From positions 1 to 57,628 of the forward strand of contig CALXZJ010000006.1 of assembly GCA_944393235.1 (NCBI GenBank): 57,628 nt of DNA, read 5' to 3'. This DNA comes from an uncultured Alphaproteobacteria bacterium (GTDB taxonomy: Bacteria; Pseudomonadota; Alphaproteobacteria; RF32; CAG-239). Shown one piece after another: positions 43,673-54,300 of the stretch (position 1 is the first letter of the stretch; every line of letters starts with the position of its first letter). The notes under the pieces are model-generated. The model made no database searches and was not told the DNA's origin. It was given only the letters and a program-made list of their open reading frames with translations. A program made the translations under genes and the position numbers.

Positions 43673-44926
43673 TTAGAAATTTTGTTTTAACCAACTGAAA
43701 ATTTTTCCGAATCCGGATATCTCAACCGTTGGGCGTCCGGAGCTGATGCTTGGCTTTCTTTCATTATAGTTAAGCGCAAACAAAAGCATGCCCAACGAGG
43801 TTGAAAAAGTCGGGTTGTAAAGAATCTTTGGAATATTGGGTATGTTACGAGGAATGCCTAAGCGAACCTGTTTATCTAACACTAAATTTGCTACGTCACG
43901 AATCCCCGGAAGCTGGCTTGTTCCGCCGGTAAGGACGATCCGATGACTCGGTAGGTCTTTTAGTCCGTGCTCGTTTAGTTTGTGTCCTACCATTTCAAAC
44001 ATTTCTTCAACCCGCGGAGAAATTATGTTAATCAGGTCAGATTTGTGTATCTGACGAATGGAATTGTCGTCTTCTTCGCCGACGGGGTATACATTAATGC
44101 TTTCAGTTTCATCTTGACTGATTAAAAAGGCACAACCGTGACGATTTTTTAAATCTTCAGCGTGTGCAAATGAGGTTGTCAACCCCCAGGCAATATCGTT
44201 GGTAATGTTGTTGCCGCCAACGGGAATGGTGGAAAAACAAATCGGAAATCCGTTTTTGAATGTGGCGATACTTGTTGTGCCGCCGCCAATATCTATGATG
44301 GTGGCACCAAGTTCTTTTTCATCTTCAACCAGACAGACAAGCCCGGAGGCATAAGCTGAAAATAAGCGTTCGGCAATTTCCAAATGCGCATTTTCAACAA
44401 CGGCTGAGAGATTTTTATATAATATTGTCGGATAATTTCCCAACAATATATCCAAACTTAAATTTTCACCATATATATTGCGTGGGTCTTTTATGGGTTC
44501 GCCTTTATCTATCCGGTAATTTGTTGGCAAACAATGGATTAACTCATTGTCGGCTAGATTTATTTTTGCAATGCTTTTGTTTATTAGTTTTTCAATATCA
44601 GCATCACTAATCGGGCGGTTTTTATGCAAGGAAATGGTTGTGTTTCTTATCAGACTGTGCGTTTTTTCTCCGGAAACGTTAACCATAATGCGGTTTATTC
44701 TTTCGTTTGCCATTTGTTCGGCGGTTTCAACAGCATTACATACGGATAATGTCGCTTGATTAATATCTGTTATGATTCCGTTTTTTATGCCGCGGGAAGC
44801 ATTGTAACCGTGACCGACAATCTCAATCTTTTTGTCGCGGCTGATATGGGCTATAAGACAACATACTTTAGATGAACCAATATCTAAAGTTGCCAAAGTG
44901 GAAGGTCGATTAAAAGAATGGTTCAC
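43673..44926 (-). CDS. ftsA: Cell division protein FtsA
   Basis: FtsA is the actin-like membrane tether of FtsZ. The ATPase phosphate loops are clear: LATLDIGSSKVCCLIA at the start, ATIDIGGGTTSIATFK in the middle and IVLTGGTSQLPGI near the end, with the 1C domain in IRNTTISLHKNRPISDADI. The C-terminus (FGKIFSWLKQNF) is an amphipathic helix for membrane binding. Its length of 417 residues is normal. It follows ftsQ by 24 bases. Confidence 0.95.
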   Translation of the reverse strand: MNHSFNRPSTLATLDIGSSKVCCLIAHISRDKKIEIVGHGYNASRGIKNGIITDINQATLSVCNAVETAEQMANERINRIMVNVSGEKTHSLIRNTTISLHKNRPISDADIEKLINKSIAKINLADNELIHCLPTNYRIDKGEPIKDPRNIYGENLSLDILLGNYPTILYKNLSAVVENAHLEIAERLFSAYASGLVCLVEDEKELGATIIDIGGGTTSIATFKNGFPICFSTIPVGGNNITNDIAWGLTTSFAHAEDLKNRHGCAFLISQDETESINVYPVGEEDDNSIRQIHKSDLINIISPRVEEMFEMVGHKLNEHGLKDLPSHRIVLTGGTSQLPGIRDVANLVLDKQVRLGIPRNIPNIPKILYNPTFSTSLGMLLFALNYNERKPSISSGRPTVEISGFGKIFSWLKQNF

Positions 44927-44950
44927 TTTTTTCTCCCATGCCCAATTGTT

Positions 44951-45802
44951 TTAATTTGTAACGTTTTCAACTGTATCAACAGTGACACTTATTTTATTTT
45001 GGTATCTTAAATCAATGATGGTTAATTTACGTTTAAGAAGTCCGTGACGGGTGTTAATTTCAGCAAATTTTTTCCATGCTTTTTGGGTGTCTTTTTCAGG
45101 CAGTTTGACTGTTATACCGTTTTCAATGTCATTAAAAATAACGTCCCAGCGGCGTCCGGCATGTAGTACGGCTGCTTTTATTTGTTTTGCCAATTCCGGC
45201 GTGGTTGAAATTATTTGCAGCAGTTCATTGATTTTTTCAGGCGCTTTACGACCGACAATGACCAATATCGGGCGGTTTGGAATGTAACTGGCCTTGATTA
45301 TATTGCCGCTGCTGTCTACAGGATAAAATTTATTTCCGTATTGCCATAAGGCAATAACGTTTTTTTCTTGCAGATGAATCTGTAAAATGTTTGGGAAGAA
45401 AAATCGGCGTATTTCGGCATTTTTTACCCACGGTAATTCTTCTAAACTGTTTTTTAGTTCAGGCAAATTTATTTTTAAGATATTATCTTTGCGACTCAAA
45501 TTTATTTTGTTTTGAATGTCGGAAAGGCTGGTCTTGTGCCGACCTTGCAATAAGATATCATCTATTCCCAAACCATATTGTTGCGAAAAGCTATAAAAGT
45601 TATTTATAAGAATGTCTATTTTTTTATTGATAAGGTCGTCTTTAATTGTGATTACAATGGCGGCAAGGGCAGCAATGATAGACAATATAAATAAGTTGCC
45701 GCATGTTCTGCGTGGATATTCATTGGGCAGAAATATACGGTTTTTCCCTTGAAAAGGTTTGTCGCGTTTTTTTTCGGATAATTTGAATATATTGTTTAAC
45801 AT
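44951..45802 (-). CDS. ftsQ: Cell division protein FtsQ
   Basis: FtsQ is a bitopic divisome scaffold. A basic cytoplasmic tail precedes a membrane helix (about 37-57, LFILSIIAALAAIVITI), then the POTRA domain, then the FtsQ-type beta domain (PELKNSLEELPWVKNAEIRRFFPNILQIHLQEK-like layout, VDSSGNII, NGITVKLPEKDTQKAWKKF). The sequence is diverged, but its place between murB and ftsA supports the call. It starts three bases after the murB stop. Confidence 0.88.
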   Translation of the reverse strand: MLNNIFKLSEKKRDKPFQGKNRIFLPNEYPRRTCGNLFILSIIAALAAIVITIKDDLINKKIDILINNFYSFSQQYGLGIDDILLQGRHKTSLSDIQNKINLSRKDNILKINLPELKNSLEELPWVKNAEIRRFFFPNILQIHLQEKNVIALWQYGNKFYPVDSSGNIIKASYIPNRPILVIVGRKAPEKINELLQIISTTPELAKQIKAAVLHAGRRWDVIFNDIENGITVKLPEKDTQKAWKKFAEINTRHGLLKRKLTIIDLRYQNKISVTVDTVENVTN

Positions 45803-45805
45803 CGC

Positions 45806-46726
45806 TTATTTGTTTATTCCCATCTTTTTAACCTCCCATTCTAAAGTGATGGAAGTATTTTCTTTGACTTTTTGCACGATTGTATCGCCCAAAGTTTCAA
45901 TATCGGCAGCTGTGGCTTTTCCGGTGTTGATTAAAAAATTACAGTGCTTCTCCGATACTTTGGCACCGCCGATTTGTAAGTCGGCGCAGCCGGATTTTTT
46001 GATAAGTTCCCAAGCTTTTAAACCTTCGGGATTTTTAAAGGTTGAACCGGCAGTTTTCTCATTATACGGCTGGTTTTTCATTCGGTACTCTTTTTGTTCA
46101 TCCATGATTTTGTTTATGCTTTCGCGGGTGGCTTTTTCGGTCTTTAATGTAATGGATAGAATAATCCAATCGTCGGGGAATAAACTGCTGCGGTACGATA
46201 ATTGAAGATCATCAGGCTTAATTTCTTTAAGGCTGCCGTTGCCGTCCATGATGGTTGCTTTAATTAAAACATCTTTGATACATTTTCCAAAGCATCCGGC
46301 GTTTGTTTTGATTGATCCGCCAATGCATCCGGGAATCGAACATAAAAATTCCAAACCACCCAATTCGTTGGTTAATAAAATCTTTTTTAAATCTATATTT
46401 TTCAATCCGGCATAACAGGTTATAGAATCGTTGTTGATGAAGACTTGGCGAAAATACGGGCTGTCTAATTTAATGACAACCCCCGGAATTCCGCCGTCGC
46501 GCACTAATAAGTTAGATCCGCCGCCGATAAGGCAGATTGGAACATTGTAGGGGCGTTGTTGCAAAAAGTGACTTAAATCTTCCTGATCTTCAGGAATAAA
46601 CATTACTTCTGCCGGACCACCAACGCCAAACCATGTATGTTTGCTTAACGGAACATTTTTAAGATATTTGCCACGTACTTGCGGCAAGACATTAATCAAT
46701 GATTTTTTGAATATGTTATCAAACAT
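45806..46726 (-). CDS. murB: UDP-N-acetylenolpyruvoylglucosamine reductase
   Basis: MurB reduces the enolpyruvyl group to give UDP-MurNAc. FAD-binding segments appear (HTWFGVGGPAEVMFIP, CLIGGGSNLLVRDGG, CSIPGCIGGSIKTNAGC), and the active-site serine lies in EKTAGSTFKNPEG. The end has KVSEKHCNFLINTGKATAADI. ATG 46726 is preferred over an upstream TTG because AAAGGA is about seven bases away. At 306 residues it fits the short MurB type. It sits between ftsW and ftsQ, with murG and murC absent from the usual place. Confidence 0.95.
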   Translation of the reverse strand: MFDNIFKKSLINVLPQVRGKYLKNVPLSKHTWFGVGGPAEVMFIPEDQEDLSHFLQQRPYNVPICLIGGGSNLLVRDGGIPGVVIKLDSPYFRQVFINNDSITCYAGLKNIDLKKILLTNELGGLEFLCSIPGCIGGSIKTNAGCFGKCIKDVLIKATIMDGNGSLKEIKPDDLQLSYRSSLFPDDWIILSITLKTEKATRESINKIMDEQKEYRMKNQPYNEKTAGSTFKNPEGLKAWELIKKSGCADLQIGGAKVSEKHCNFLINTGKATAADIETLGDTIVQKVKENTSITLEWEVKKMGINK

Positions 46727-46743
46727 GAATAGTCCTTTCAAAG

Positions 46744-47877
46744 TTAAAATGTTTCATCTTTATCTTCTGCCGAAGAGTTTTTCCGTGTGATGGCTAACAG
46801 CATGCCAATGGTCAATGCTGATGCAAACAGCGATGAACCGCCGTATGATATGAAAGGCAGCGTCATGCCTTTGGTCGGCATTAAATGCAGGGTTGAAGCC
46901 ATATTGATGATTCCTTGCAAGCCAAATGAGGCGGCTAAACCGGCAGAAGCATAAATGATAAACAGATTGTTATCTTTAAGCGATATGCAAAGTGAGCGGA
47001 TGACGATGGTGGCAAATAAAGCTACTAAAATAAGGCAAAGCCAAATGCCGAATTCCTCGCCGGCAACAGCAAAAATGAAATCCGTATGGGCGTCGGGAAG
47101 ATTTAATTTGACACTTCCTTCACCGGGGCCGCGCCCTAAAAGGTTACCATTGGCAAAGGCTTCAAGAGATTTTCGAACTTGATAGCCAAGCTTATCGCCG
47201 GAAACTAAAAATTGTTGAATACGATCATGCACATGGTCGAAAGTAAAATACGCACCGATGGCGCCGGCAACGGCTATTAAGCCTAGGGCGGCGACCAAAG
47301 CCATCGGAAGTCCGGCTAGGAATAATTGAAATCCCCAGATACAAGATACAACAATGGTCATGCCGACATCGGGTTGTAACAAAAGCATGCCTGCGGTTAG
47401 GGCAAATAAACCGGCAGAGAGCAATCCGCCGGGGAAATCTTCAAACTTTTTGCTGCCGTCTAAAAGCCATGCCGAAACTATGACAAAGGTTGGCTTGATA
47501 AATTCGGATGGCTGCAACGAAAAACCAAACAGCCTAATCCAGCGTGATGCACCTTTGGTTTCATAACCGGCTAAAAGCGTCATAACCATTAAAACAAGTG
47601 TTAACACGTAACCGATAATTGCAATTCGCCGTATGGTTTTTAATCGTTGAATGGATAGGAAAAAGATGATAAAAATAGAAACAATTATAAAAACAAGCTG
47701 GCGTTTGATAAAGTGATAATCGTCAAAACCAATGCGTCTGGCAACAGATGGGCTGGCAGAAAAAACCAGAAAGGCGCCAATAAAAATCAAAACAAGCGTT
47801 AAACTTAACGTGACTTTATCGACAGTCCACCACCAATTTGCTATTCGGCTTCGGTTTATTCTGGAAAAGGCAAACAC
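46744..47877 (-). CDS. ftsW: Peptidoglycan polymerase / division protein FtsW
   Basis: FtsW is the SEDS-family glycosyltransferase of the divisome. About ten membrane segments are visible, and the family motif GRGPGEGSVKLNLPDAHTDFIFAVAGEE lies at about 255-282, followed by MPTKGMTLPFISYGGSSL. The size of 377 residues is normal. RodA is excluded by cluster position. Its start is 15 bases after the mraY stop, where murD would normally stand. Confidence 0.95.
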   Translation of the reverse strand: MFAFSRINRSRIANWWWTVDKVTLSLTLVLIFIGAFLVFSASPSVARRIGFDDYHFIKRQLVFIIVSIFIIFFLSIQRLKTIRRIAIIGYVLTLVLMVMTLLAGYETKGASRWIRLFGFSLQPSEFIKPTFVIVSAWLLDGSKKFEDFPGGLLSAGLFALTAGMLLLQPDVGMTIVVSCIWGFQLFLAGLPMALVAALGLIAVAGAIGAYFTFDHVHDRIQQFLVSGDKLGYQVRKSLEAFANGNLLGRGPGEGSVKLNLPDAHTDFIFAVAGEEFGIWLCLILVALFATIVIRSLCISLKDNNLFIIYASAGLAASFGLQGIINMASTLHLMPTKGMTLPFISYGGSSLFASALTIGMLLAITRKNSSAEDKDETF

Positions 47878-47892
47878 GATATTCTCCTTTTG

Positions 47893-48939
47893 TTACAACA
47901 AAGCGGCAAATGCAATTAAAGTTAAGATAAATCCGGCTAACCAAAAACGCAAAACAACCGTTGTTTCTTTCCATCCAAGTTGTTCAAAATGATGGTGTAT
48001 CGGCGCCATTTTGAAGAACCGTTTGCCGGTTTTTTTGTACCAGAAAACCTGAATCATGACAGAAAGCGTTTCAATGACGAACATGCCGCCGGCTATGGCT
48101 AACAAAACTTCTTGCTTGACGATGACAGCGACCGTTCCGAGCAAAGCGCCTAACGCAAGCGAGCCCGTATCGCCCATAAAAACCTTTGCTTTTGGAGCGT
48201 TAAACCACAAAAATCCCAAACAAGAACCGGCAACGGCTGCACAAACAACCGATATTTCGGCACAGCGCGGAATATAAACAAAAGAAAAGTTTTCAGCCAA
48301 CGGCGAACCGACAATAAAAGCAATGATGCTGAAAAACGCGAATGCCAGGATTAAGAGGCCTGCTGCCAAGCCATCCAGACCATCGCTTAAATTTACACCA
48401 TTTGAAGCGCCGGAAATGACAATGACGGCAAAGGGAATATAGAGCCAGGAAAGGTTGAATACCGTTTTGAAATAAGGAATAGATAGAATCGTGTCTGCGG
48501 CATTGGGCGTGGCGGCGGTGATAATCGTGACGGCGGCAACCGCAGTCATAAACTGGATAAACAATTTGGCTTTAGCGGTTAAGGCGTTTGGTGTTTCTTT
48601 GGTAACCTTGATGTAATCGTCAATAAAGCCTGCCGCTCCGTAGATAAGCATAACAAGAAGGCTTACCCAAACAAAGTGATAGCTGATGTTGGCAAATAAA
48701 AGGATGGAAACTGCCGCTGTGCCCAAAATCAGCAGACCTCCCATGGTCGGCGTTCCTTGTTTGGTGGCCAGGTGGCTTTGCGGACCGTCGGTGCGTATCG
48801 GTTGGCCGTGATGTTGATGATGTCGCAATAATGATATAACGGCGTTACCAAATATGAGCGACAAAATCAATGCCGTTAAAAAGGCGGCACCGGCGCGAAT
48901 AAGAACTGGGATTTCCATAGTTTGCCAAAATAAGATCAT
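47893..48939 (-). CDS. mraY: Phospho-N-acetylmuramoyl-pentapeptide transferase
   Basis: MraY joins UDP-MurNAc-pentapeptide to undecaprenyl phosphate, making lipid I at the inner membrane. Signatures are KQGTPTMGGL near residue 60, GFIDDYIKV, NGVNLSDGLDGLAAG, FMGDTGSLALGALLG and IHHHFEQLGWKET towards the end, with about ten membrane helices. Length is 348 residues. AAGGA lies about ten bases upstream of ATG 48939. It is the first gene of the cluster seen here; murE, murF and ftsI do not lie upstream. Confidence 0.96.
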   Translation of the reverse strand: MILFWQTMEIPVLIRAGAAFLTALILSLIFGNAVISLLRHHQHHGQPIRTDGPQSHLATKQGTPTMGGLLILGTAAVSILLFANISYHFVWVSLLVMLIYGAAGFIDDYIKVTKETPNALTAKAKLFIQFMTAVAAVTIITAATPNAADTILSIPYFKTVFNLSWLYIPFAVIVISGASNGVNLSDGLDGLAAGLLILAFAFFSIIAFIVGSPLAENFSFVYIPRCAEISVVCAAVAGSCLGFLWFNAPKAKVFMGDTGSLALGALLGTVAVIVKQEVLLAIAGGMFVIETLSVMIQVFWYKKTGKRFFKMAPIHHHFEQLGWKETTVVLRFWLAGFILTLIAFAALL

Positions 48940-49113
48940 TGTTGTTATTCCTTTTTGATTGAATGTTAAAACCAGAATAAACTTAAATATTAAAATAAGT
49001 CTTAATAGTAAAATGTTTTCTGCTGGTTTTATAAGCGGCTGTATATAACTTTAAAAGCGTTTGAAATTTTGTGTCTGATTGTTATGCTTAAAACAAGCAA
49101 GGAGGATTTAAAT

Positions 49114-49692
49114 ATGACAATTGTTGCCGTGTGGTGCCGCCACAAAGATGATAATGTTATCGGAATCGGGCCGCATATTCCCTGGCGGGTGTCGTCCGAT
49201 TTTAAACGTTTCCGCCGTTTGACCGAGGGGCAGAATCTGATTGCCGGTGAAAAAACCTATGAGAGTTTTCCGAACAGGACGCTGCCGAACCGAAAGATTT
49301 ATGTTTTGAGCTTTAATCCGGATTATGAGGTGAGCGATACACAAAATCATTTTGTTGTTAATGATATCAAAGAATTTCAAGATTTTGAAGGAACGCTTTA
49401 TTTGGCAGGCGGTGCCAGTGTTTATAAAACATTTATGACTGTGGGTGCAAAACTTTTGCCGGATATTGTGGTAGACAGCATATATCAGGGCGAACTTAAT
49501 CCGGAACTTAAAGGCGAAAAAATAGATATTACGCCTTGTGTGGAAACAATGCACAAAAAATATCAGAAAATTTCAAAAGATTATGAAGAAGACGGCGTGA
49601 TTACGTCGGTTTGGCTTAAAAAAGGCGATTTTGTGGATTGCTCGGTAATTAAACATATTTTTAATGCGATTGAAAACAAAGGGGAAAAATAA
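49114..49692 (+). CDS. folA: Dihydrofolate reductase
   Basis: DHFR regenerates tetrahydrofolate with NADPH. Motifs are [25 protein letters not shown] (substrate loop and helix B, with Asp in the acidic position), [13 protein letters not shown] and the NADPH loop [11 protein letters not shown]. The protein is diverged and about 30 residues longer than E. coli FolA, the excess being in the C-terminal third. ATG 49114 is preceded by AAGGAGG. The stop overlaps the thyA start by one base (TAATG), so the two are coupled. Confidence 0.88.
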   Translation: MTIVAVWCRHKDDNVIGIGPHIPWRVSSDFKRFRRLTEGQNLIAGEKTYESFPNRTLPNRKIYVLSFNPDYEVSDTQNHFVVNDIKEFQDFEGTLYLAGGASVYKTFMTVGAKLLPDIVVDSIYQGELNPELKGEKIDITPCVETMHKKYQKISKDYEEDGVITSVWLKKGDFVDCSVIKHIFNAIENKGEK

Positions 49693-50477
49693 TGCAGCAG
49701 TATCTTGATTTGCTCCGCGACATAATGGAAAACGGCGTGGATAAAATGGACCGCACCGGCGTGGGGACGCGTTCGGTTTTCGGTCGACAGATGCGCTTTG
49801 ATTTGAATGCCGGTTTTCCGCTCTTGACCACAAAAAAAGTTCACTTAAAAAGCATTATTTACGAACTTTTGTGGTTTATCAAAGGCGATACCAACGTTAA
49901 ATATCTGCAAGACAACGGGGTGCGCATTTGGAACGAGTGGGCTGATGAAAACGGAAATTTGGGGCCGGTTTACGGTTCGCAATGGCGCAATTGGAACGGC
50001 GAGGGGATTGACCAGCTCGCCAATGTGATTGAAACTTTGAAGAAGAATCCCAATGACCGGCGAATGATTGTTTCGGCATGGAATGTCGGTAAAATCAAAG
50101 ATATGAAACTGCCACCCTGCCATATGATGTTTCAATTTTATGTGGCAAATGAAAAACTTTCATGTATGCTTTACCAGCGCTCGTGCGATATGTTTTTGGG
50201 CGTGCCGTTTAACATTGCCTCGTATGCGTTGTTGACGATGATGATTGCCCAAGTTTGCGGTTTAAAACTCGGCGAGTTTGTGCATACGTTGGGCGACACG
50301 CATATTTATCATAATCATTTTGAACAGGTAAAAGAGCAGTTGAGCCGGACGCCTTTGAAGCTCCCGACCATGAAACTTAATCCGGAAATCAAAGATATTA
50401 ACGATTTTAAATATGAGGATTTTGAATTGGTGGGTTATGAAAGTTACGGCGTATTGAAAGGCAAAGTTGCGGTATAA
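49692..50477 (+). CDS. thyA: Thymidylate synthase
   Basis: ThyA methylates dUMP to dTMP with methylene-tetrahydrofolate, leaving dihydrofolate for FolA. Motifs are [46 protein letters not shown] with catalytic Cys143, [21 protein letters not shown] and GDTHIYHNH. The length of 261 residues matches the E. coli enzyme. It is translationally coupled to folA. A strong terminator follows. Confidence 0.97.
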   Translation: MQQYLDLLRDIMENGVDKMDRTGVGTRSVFGRQMRFDLNAGFPLLTTKKVHLKSIIYELLWFIKGDTNVKYLQDNGVRIWNEWADENGNLGPVYGSQWRNWNGEGIDQLANVIETLKKNPNDRRMIVSAWNVGKIKDMKLPPCHMMFQFYVANEKLSCMLYQRSCDMFLGVPFNIASYALLTMMIAQVCGLKLGEFVHTLGDTHIYHNHFEQVKEQLSRTPLKLPTMKLNPEIKDINDFKYEDFELVGYESYGVLKGKVAV

Positions 50478-50524
50478 ACGTATAAATAACATGTATCCGT
50501 CATGATTTATGGGCATCCTTAATA

Positions 50525-50561
50525 CCAAAAATCTCCGACTTTTAAAGTCAGAGATTTTTGG
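50525..50561. terminator. Bidirectional terminator after thyA
   Basis: CCAAAAATCTC (50525-50535) pairs with GAGATTTTTGG (50551-50561) and inner GACTTT with AAAGTC, leaving a near-perfect palindrome with T/A-rich ends. It serves thyA and the converging gene at 50571. Confidence 0.85.
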
Positions 50562-50570
50562 TTTAGATTT

Positions 50571-51107
50571 TTAGAAAATGAGGCGCCACCAGCTGGTTTT
50601 GTAACAACAGATTTTATAAAGCAGGCAAACATTCGGTCTTTCATATAAAACCGATATGGATGCATGCTCAAGTCTGTAACGAATTATTTGTAATTCTTTT
50701 TTGGAGTATTTGTCCAAGTTACATAAAATGAATTTGGCAACATTTTCTTTTTGCGGACAGCAAATCGCCAAATCATACTTTTTGGTGATTTCCAACAAAC
50801 GATGTTCAGCACCAAAAAAATTGACTTTTCGCAAAAAAATCATACCGGCAAAAATAGATAAGCTTCGCAGGCGTTTTTTGAAAAAATCATCATAAAAGCC
50901 TTGATAATCAAGCAAATAGTAGGCAAAGCCGGCGATCCGCATTTGTTCTTCTTGCAACATTTGTGATTTTTGCTTTTCTGTTGTAATTGCAGGAGATTCA
51001 ATTAAAGCAGCGATATCCAGCAGGTCAGTAATATCTTTTCTGAGTTCTGCATCTTGATAAATATCACAACTGCTCCCTCGTTTTTGATAATAATTTTGGA
51101 GTTTCAT
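50571..51107 (-). CDS. Unrecognised cytoplasmic protein, 178 residues
   Basis: The family is not recognised. The protein is mostly helical and charged, with no signal peptide or membrane helix, and carries several cysteines, including ICCPQ and KICCYK near the C-terminus. Base composition is more AT-rich than its neighbours. No strong ribosome site precedes the start at 51107. It stands alone between folA-thyA and nifJ. Confidence 0.55.
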   Translation of the reverse strand: MKLQNYYQKRGSSCDIYQDAELRKDITDLLDIAALIESPAITTEKQKSQMLQEEQMRIAGFAYYLLDYQGFYDDFFKKRLRSLSIFAGMIFLRKVNFFGAEHRLLEITKKYDLAICCPQKENVAKFILCNLDKYSKKELQIIRYRLEHASISVLYERPNVCLLYKICCYKTSWWRLIF

Positions 51108-51234
51108 AAATAATATTTTAATGTTAATAATTTCGTTTTGTAATCATTTTATATTTTTGTGCGTTTTTGTCAATAAAAATAATTGTCGTCGGCTTCAATA
51201 TGCGCAAAATTCGTTGAAAAGGCTTAAAAAATGC

Positions 51235-51262
51235 TTGCAATTTTTGCATAATATGCTATCAA
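51235..51262 (+). promoter_or_regulatory. Candidate nifJ promoter
   Basis: TTGCAA (51235-51240) and TATCAA (51257-51262) are separated by 16 bases. Transcription would start near 51269, about 100 bases before nifJ. Confidence 0.3.
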
Positions 51263-51291
51263 ACAGACAGAATTTATTTCTAACTTCAAAA

Positions 51292-51337
51292 GGCCGGAAG
51301 ATCAGGCGTTAAACCGTCTTGAACGATGGCTTTTTTT
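51292..51337 (+). terminator. Possible attenuator in the nifJ leader
   Basis: A GC-rich stretch (GGCGTT 51305-51310 with AACG 51322-51325 and GC 51329-51330) is followed by a run of seven T (51331-51337) 35 bases before the nifJ start. The stem is short and bulged, so the call is tentative. It could end a short leader RNA or the transcript of something upstream. Confidence 0.35.
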
Positions 51338-51371
51338 ATTTGTGTAACTTAAAACTTTTAAGGATGCTTAA

Positions 51372-54300
51372 ATGTCAGATGTAAAAATGAAAATGATGGA
51401 CGGCAACGAAGCGGCCGCTTCGGTTGCCCACCGCATGAACGAAGTCTGCGTCATTTATCCGATTACCCCGTCTTCACCGATGGGCGAATGGGCTGACGCG
51501 TGGTCGGCTGCCAAGCAGAAAAACCTGTGGGGCGTTGTGCCGGAAGTTCAGGAAATGCAGTCCGAAGCCGGCGCGGCAGGTGCATGCCACGGTTCTATTC
51601 AGGCCGGTGCTTTGACTACCACCTTTACGGCTTCGCAAGGCTTGCTCTTGATGATTCCGAATATGTATAAAATCGCCGGCGAATTGTCGCCGTTTGTGAT
51701 GCATGTCGCCGCGCGTTCGCTGGCTTATCACGCTTTGTCGATTTTCGGCGATCATTCCGACGTGATGGGCTGCCGTCAGACCGGTTTTGCCATGCTTTGC
51801 TCCAACTCGGTTCAGGAAGCGCACGATATGGCCGCGATTGCCCAAACCTCAACGTTGCGTTCACGGGTGCCGTTCATGCATTTCTTTGACGGTTTCAGAA
51901 CGTCGCATGAAATCAAAAAAATCAAACTGCTCTCCGATGATGATTTGCGGGCAATGCTGGAAGGCGTTGATTATTCTTTCAATGCAAAGCATGCTCTGCG
52001 TCCGGAAAAACCGGTCATTCGCGGTACGGCGCAAAACCCTGATGTCTTCTTCCAGGGTCGTGAAGCGGCTAATCCGTATTACAAAAAAGTTGAAGGTATT
52101 GTGCAAGAGGAAATGGACAAGTTTGCCAAGATTTCCGGTCGTCAGTACCATGTGGTGGACTATGTCGGTGCGGCTGATGCCGAAGAAGTTATCGTCATCA
52201 TGGGTTCCGGCGGCGAAACGGTTGAAGAAACCATCGCTTATTTGAACGCTAACGGTGGCAAATTCGGTGTGCTGAAAGTACATCTGTATCGTCCGTTCCC
52301 CGAGGAATCTTTCTTAAAAGTTCTGCCCAAGTCGGTTAAGGTGGTTTCGGTTTTGGATCGTACCAAAGAATCCGGCTCTACCGGCGAACCGCTTTATCTG
52401 GATGTGGTGGCGACATTGAGTCAGGCTTATGCCAACGGCAAAATCGCCTCTATGCCGAAAATTGTCGGCGGCCGTTATGGTTTATCTTCAAAAGAATTTA
52501 CGCCGGGCATGGTCAAGGCGGTGTTTGACAACGGTTTGTCCGCCAACCCGATTAACGGCTTTTCAGTCGGTATTACCGATGATGTCAGCAAAACCTCTTT
52601 GCCTTATGATGATTCAATAGATACCGAGCCTAAAGATGTGGTACGCGCCGTGTTTTATGGTTTGGGTGCAGACGGCACGGTCGGCGCTAACAAAAACTCA
52701 ATTAAGATTATTGCCGAAGATGCCGGTAAATACGGGCAGGGCTATTTTGTGTACGACTCACGCAAATCCGGTTCTATGACCACATCGCACCTGCGTTTTT
52801 CGGACAATCCGATTAAGTCGGCTTATCTTATCAGCAGGGCTGATTTTGTGGCTTGCCACCAGTTTCCGTTTATGAACAAAGTGGATATTTTGAGCATTGC
52901 CAAGCCGGGGGCAACTTTCTTGTTGAATGCGCCTTATGAGGCTGACGAGGTTTGGAATCATCTGCCGATTGAAGTTCAGGAAGAAATCATTGCCAAGAAA
53001 CTGCAATTTTATACAATCAACGCGGTTGAAGTGGCGCGTGCCACCGGTATGGGGCAACGCATCAACACCGTGATGCAGACATGTTTCTTTGCAATTTCCA
53101 ACATCCTGCCCAAAGACGAGGCAATTGCCCAGATTAAGGCAGCGATTAAGAAAACTTACAGCAAGAAGGGCGATGCCATCGTGCAGAAAAACTTTGAAGC
53201 GGTAGACGCTTCTTTGGAACATCTGCACAAAGTGGAATATCCGTCCAGCGTAACCTCAAGCTTCCACCGTCAGGCGCCGGTTCCGGCCGATGCTCCGGAA
53301 TTTGTCAAGAAGTTGACCGGCGAAATGATTGCCGATCGCGGCAACCAACTTCCGGTTTCGGCTTTTGCCGAAGTGGTGGACGGCACATGGCCGACAGGCA
53401 CCACGCAATATGAAAAACGTTGCATTGCCACCGAAGTTCCGGTTTGGGACCCGGATACATGCATTCAGTGCGGCAAATGCTCTTTGGTCTGCCCGCATGG
53501 CGTTATTCGTATGAAAGTGGCAACCGAAGCTGAATTGCAGGGTGCTCCGGCAAGCTTTAAATCCGCTGATTACAAAGGTAAGGAATTTGCTGGCAAGAAG
53601 TTTATTTTGCAGATTTCTCCGGAAGATTGTACCGGTTGCGGATTGTGCGTTTCGGCTTGTCCGGCACGCAACAAAGCAGATGCTTCAAAACGCGCCATCA
53701 ATATGGATCATATTGAAAATCATTTGGAAGCGCAGAAAGCTAATTGGAAATTCTTTGAAAAACTGCCGTATGTCAAGAGAACGGAAGTTGTTAAGAATCT
53801 GCCGAAGACAACCCAGCTTATTCAGCCGTTGTTTGAATATTCCGGTGCTTGCGCCGGATGCGGCGAGACGCCTTATGTCAAACTTTTGACTCAGTTGTTC
53901 GGCGACCGTATGGTTATCGCCAACGCAACAGGCTGCTCTTCTATTTATTCGGGCAACCTGCCGACCACGCCTTATACCAAAGATGAAAAAGGTCATGGTC
54001 CGGCATGGGCAAACTCTTTGTTTGAAGACAATGCCGAGTTTGGTTTGGGTATGCGTTTCTCTATTGATCAGGAAACCAGCGTTGCCAAATCTTTGTTGGA
54101 AGGTCTGAAAGACAAAATCGGTGCGGAATTGGTTGATAAAATCTTGAATAATCCGCAAACAACCGATGCCGAGATTGACGCTCAACGTGACAATGTCAAA
54201 GCCTTGCGCGCCAAACTTTCCGGTATTGCCGGTGAAGAGGCTAAGCATTTGGATGTTTTGGCTGATTATCTGATTAAGAAATCGGTCTGGATTTTGGGCG

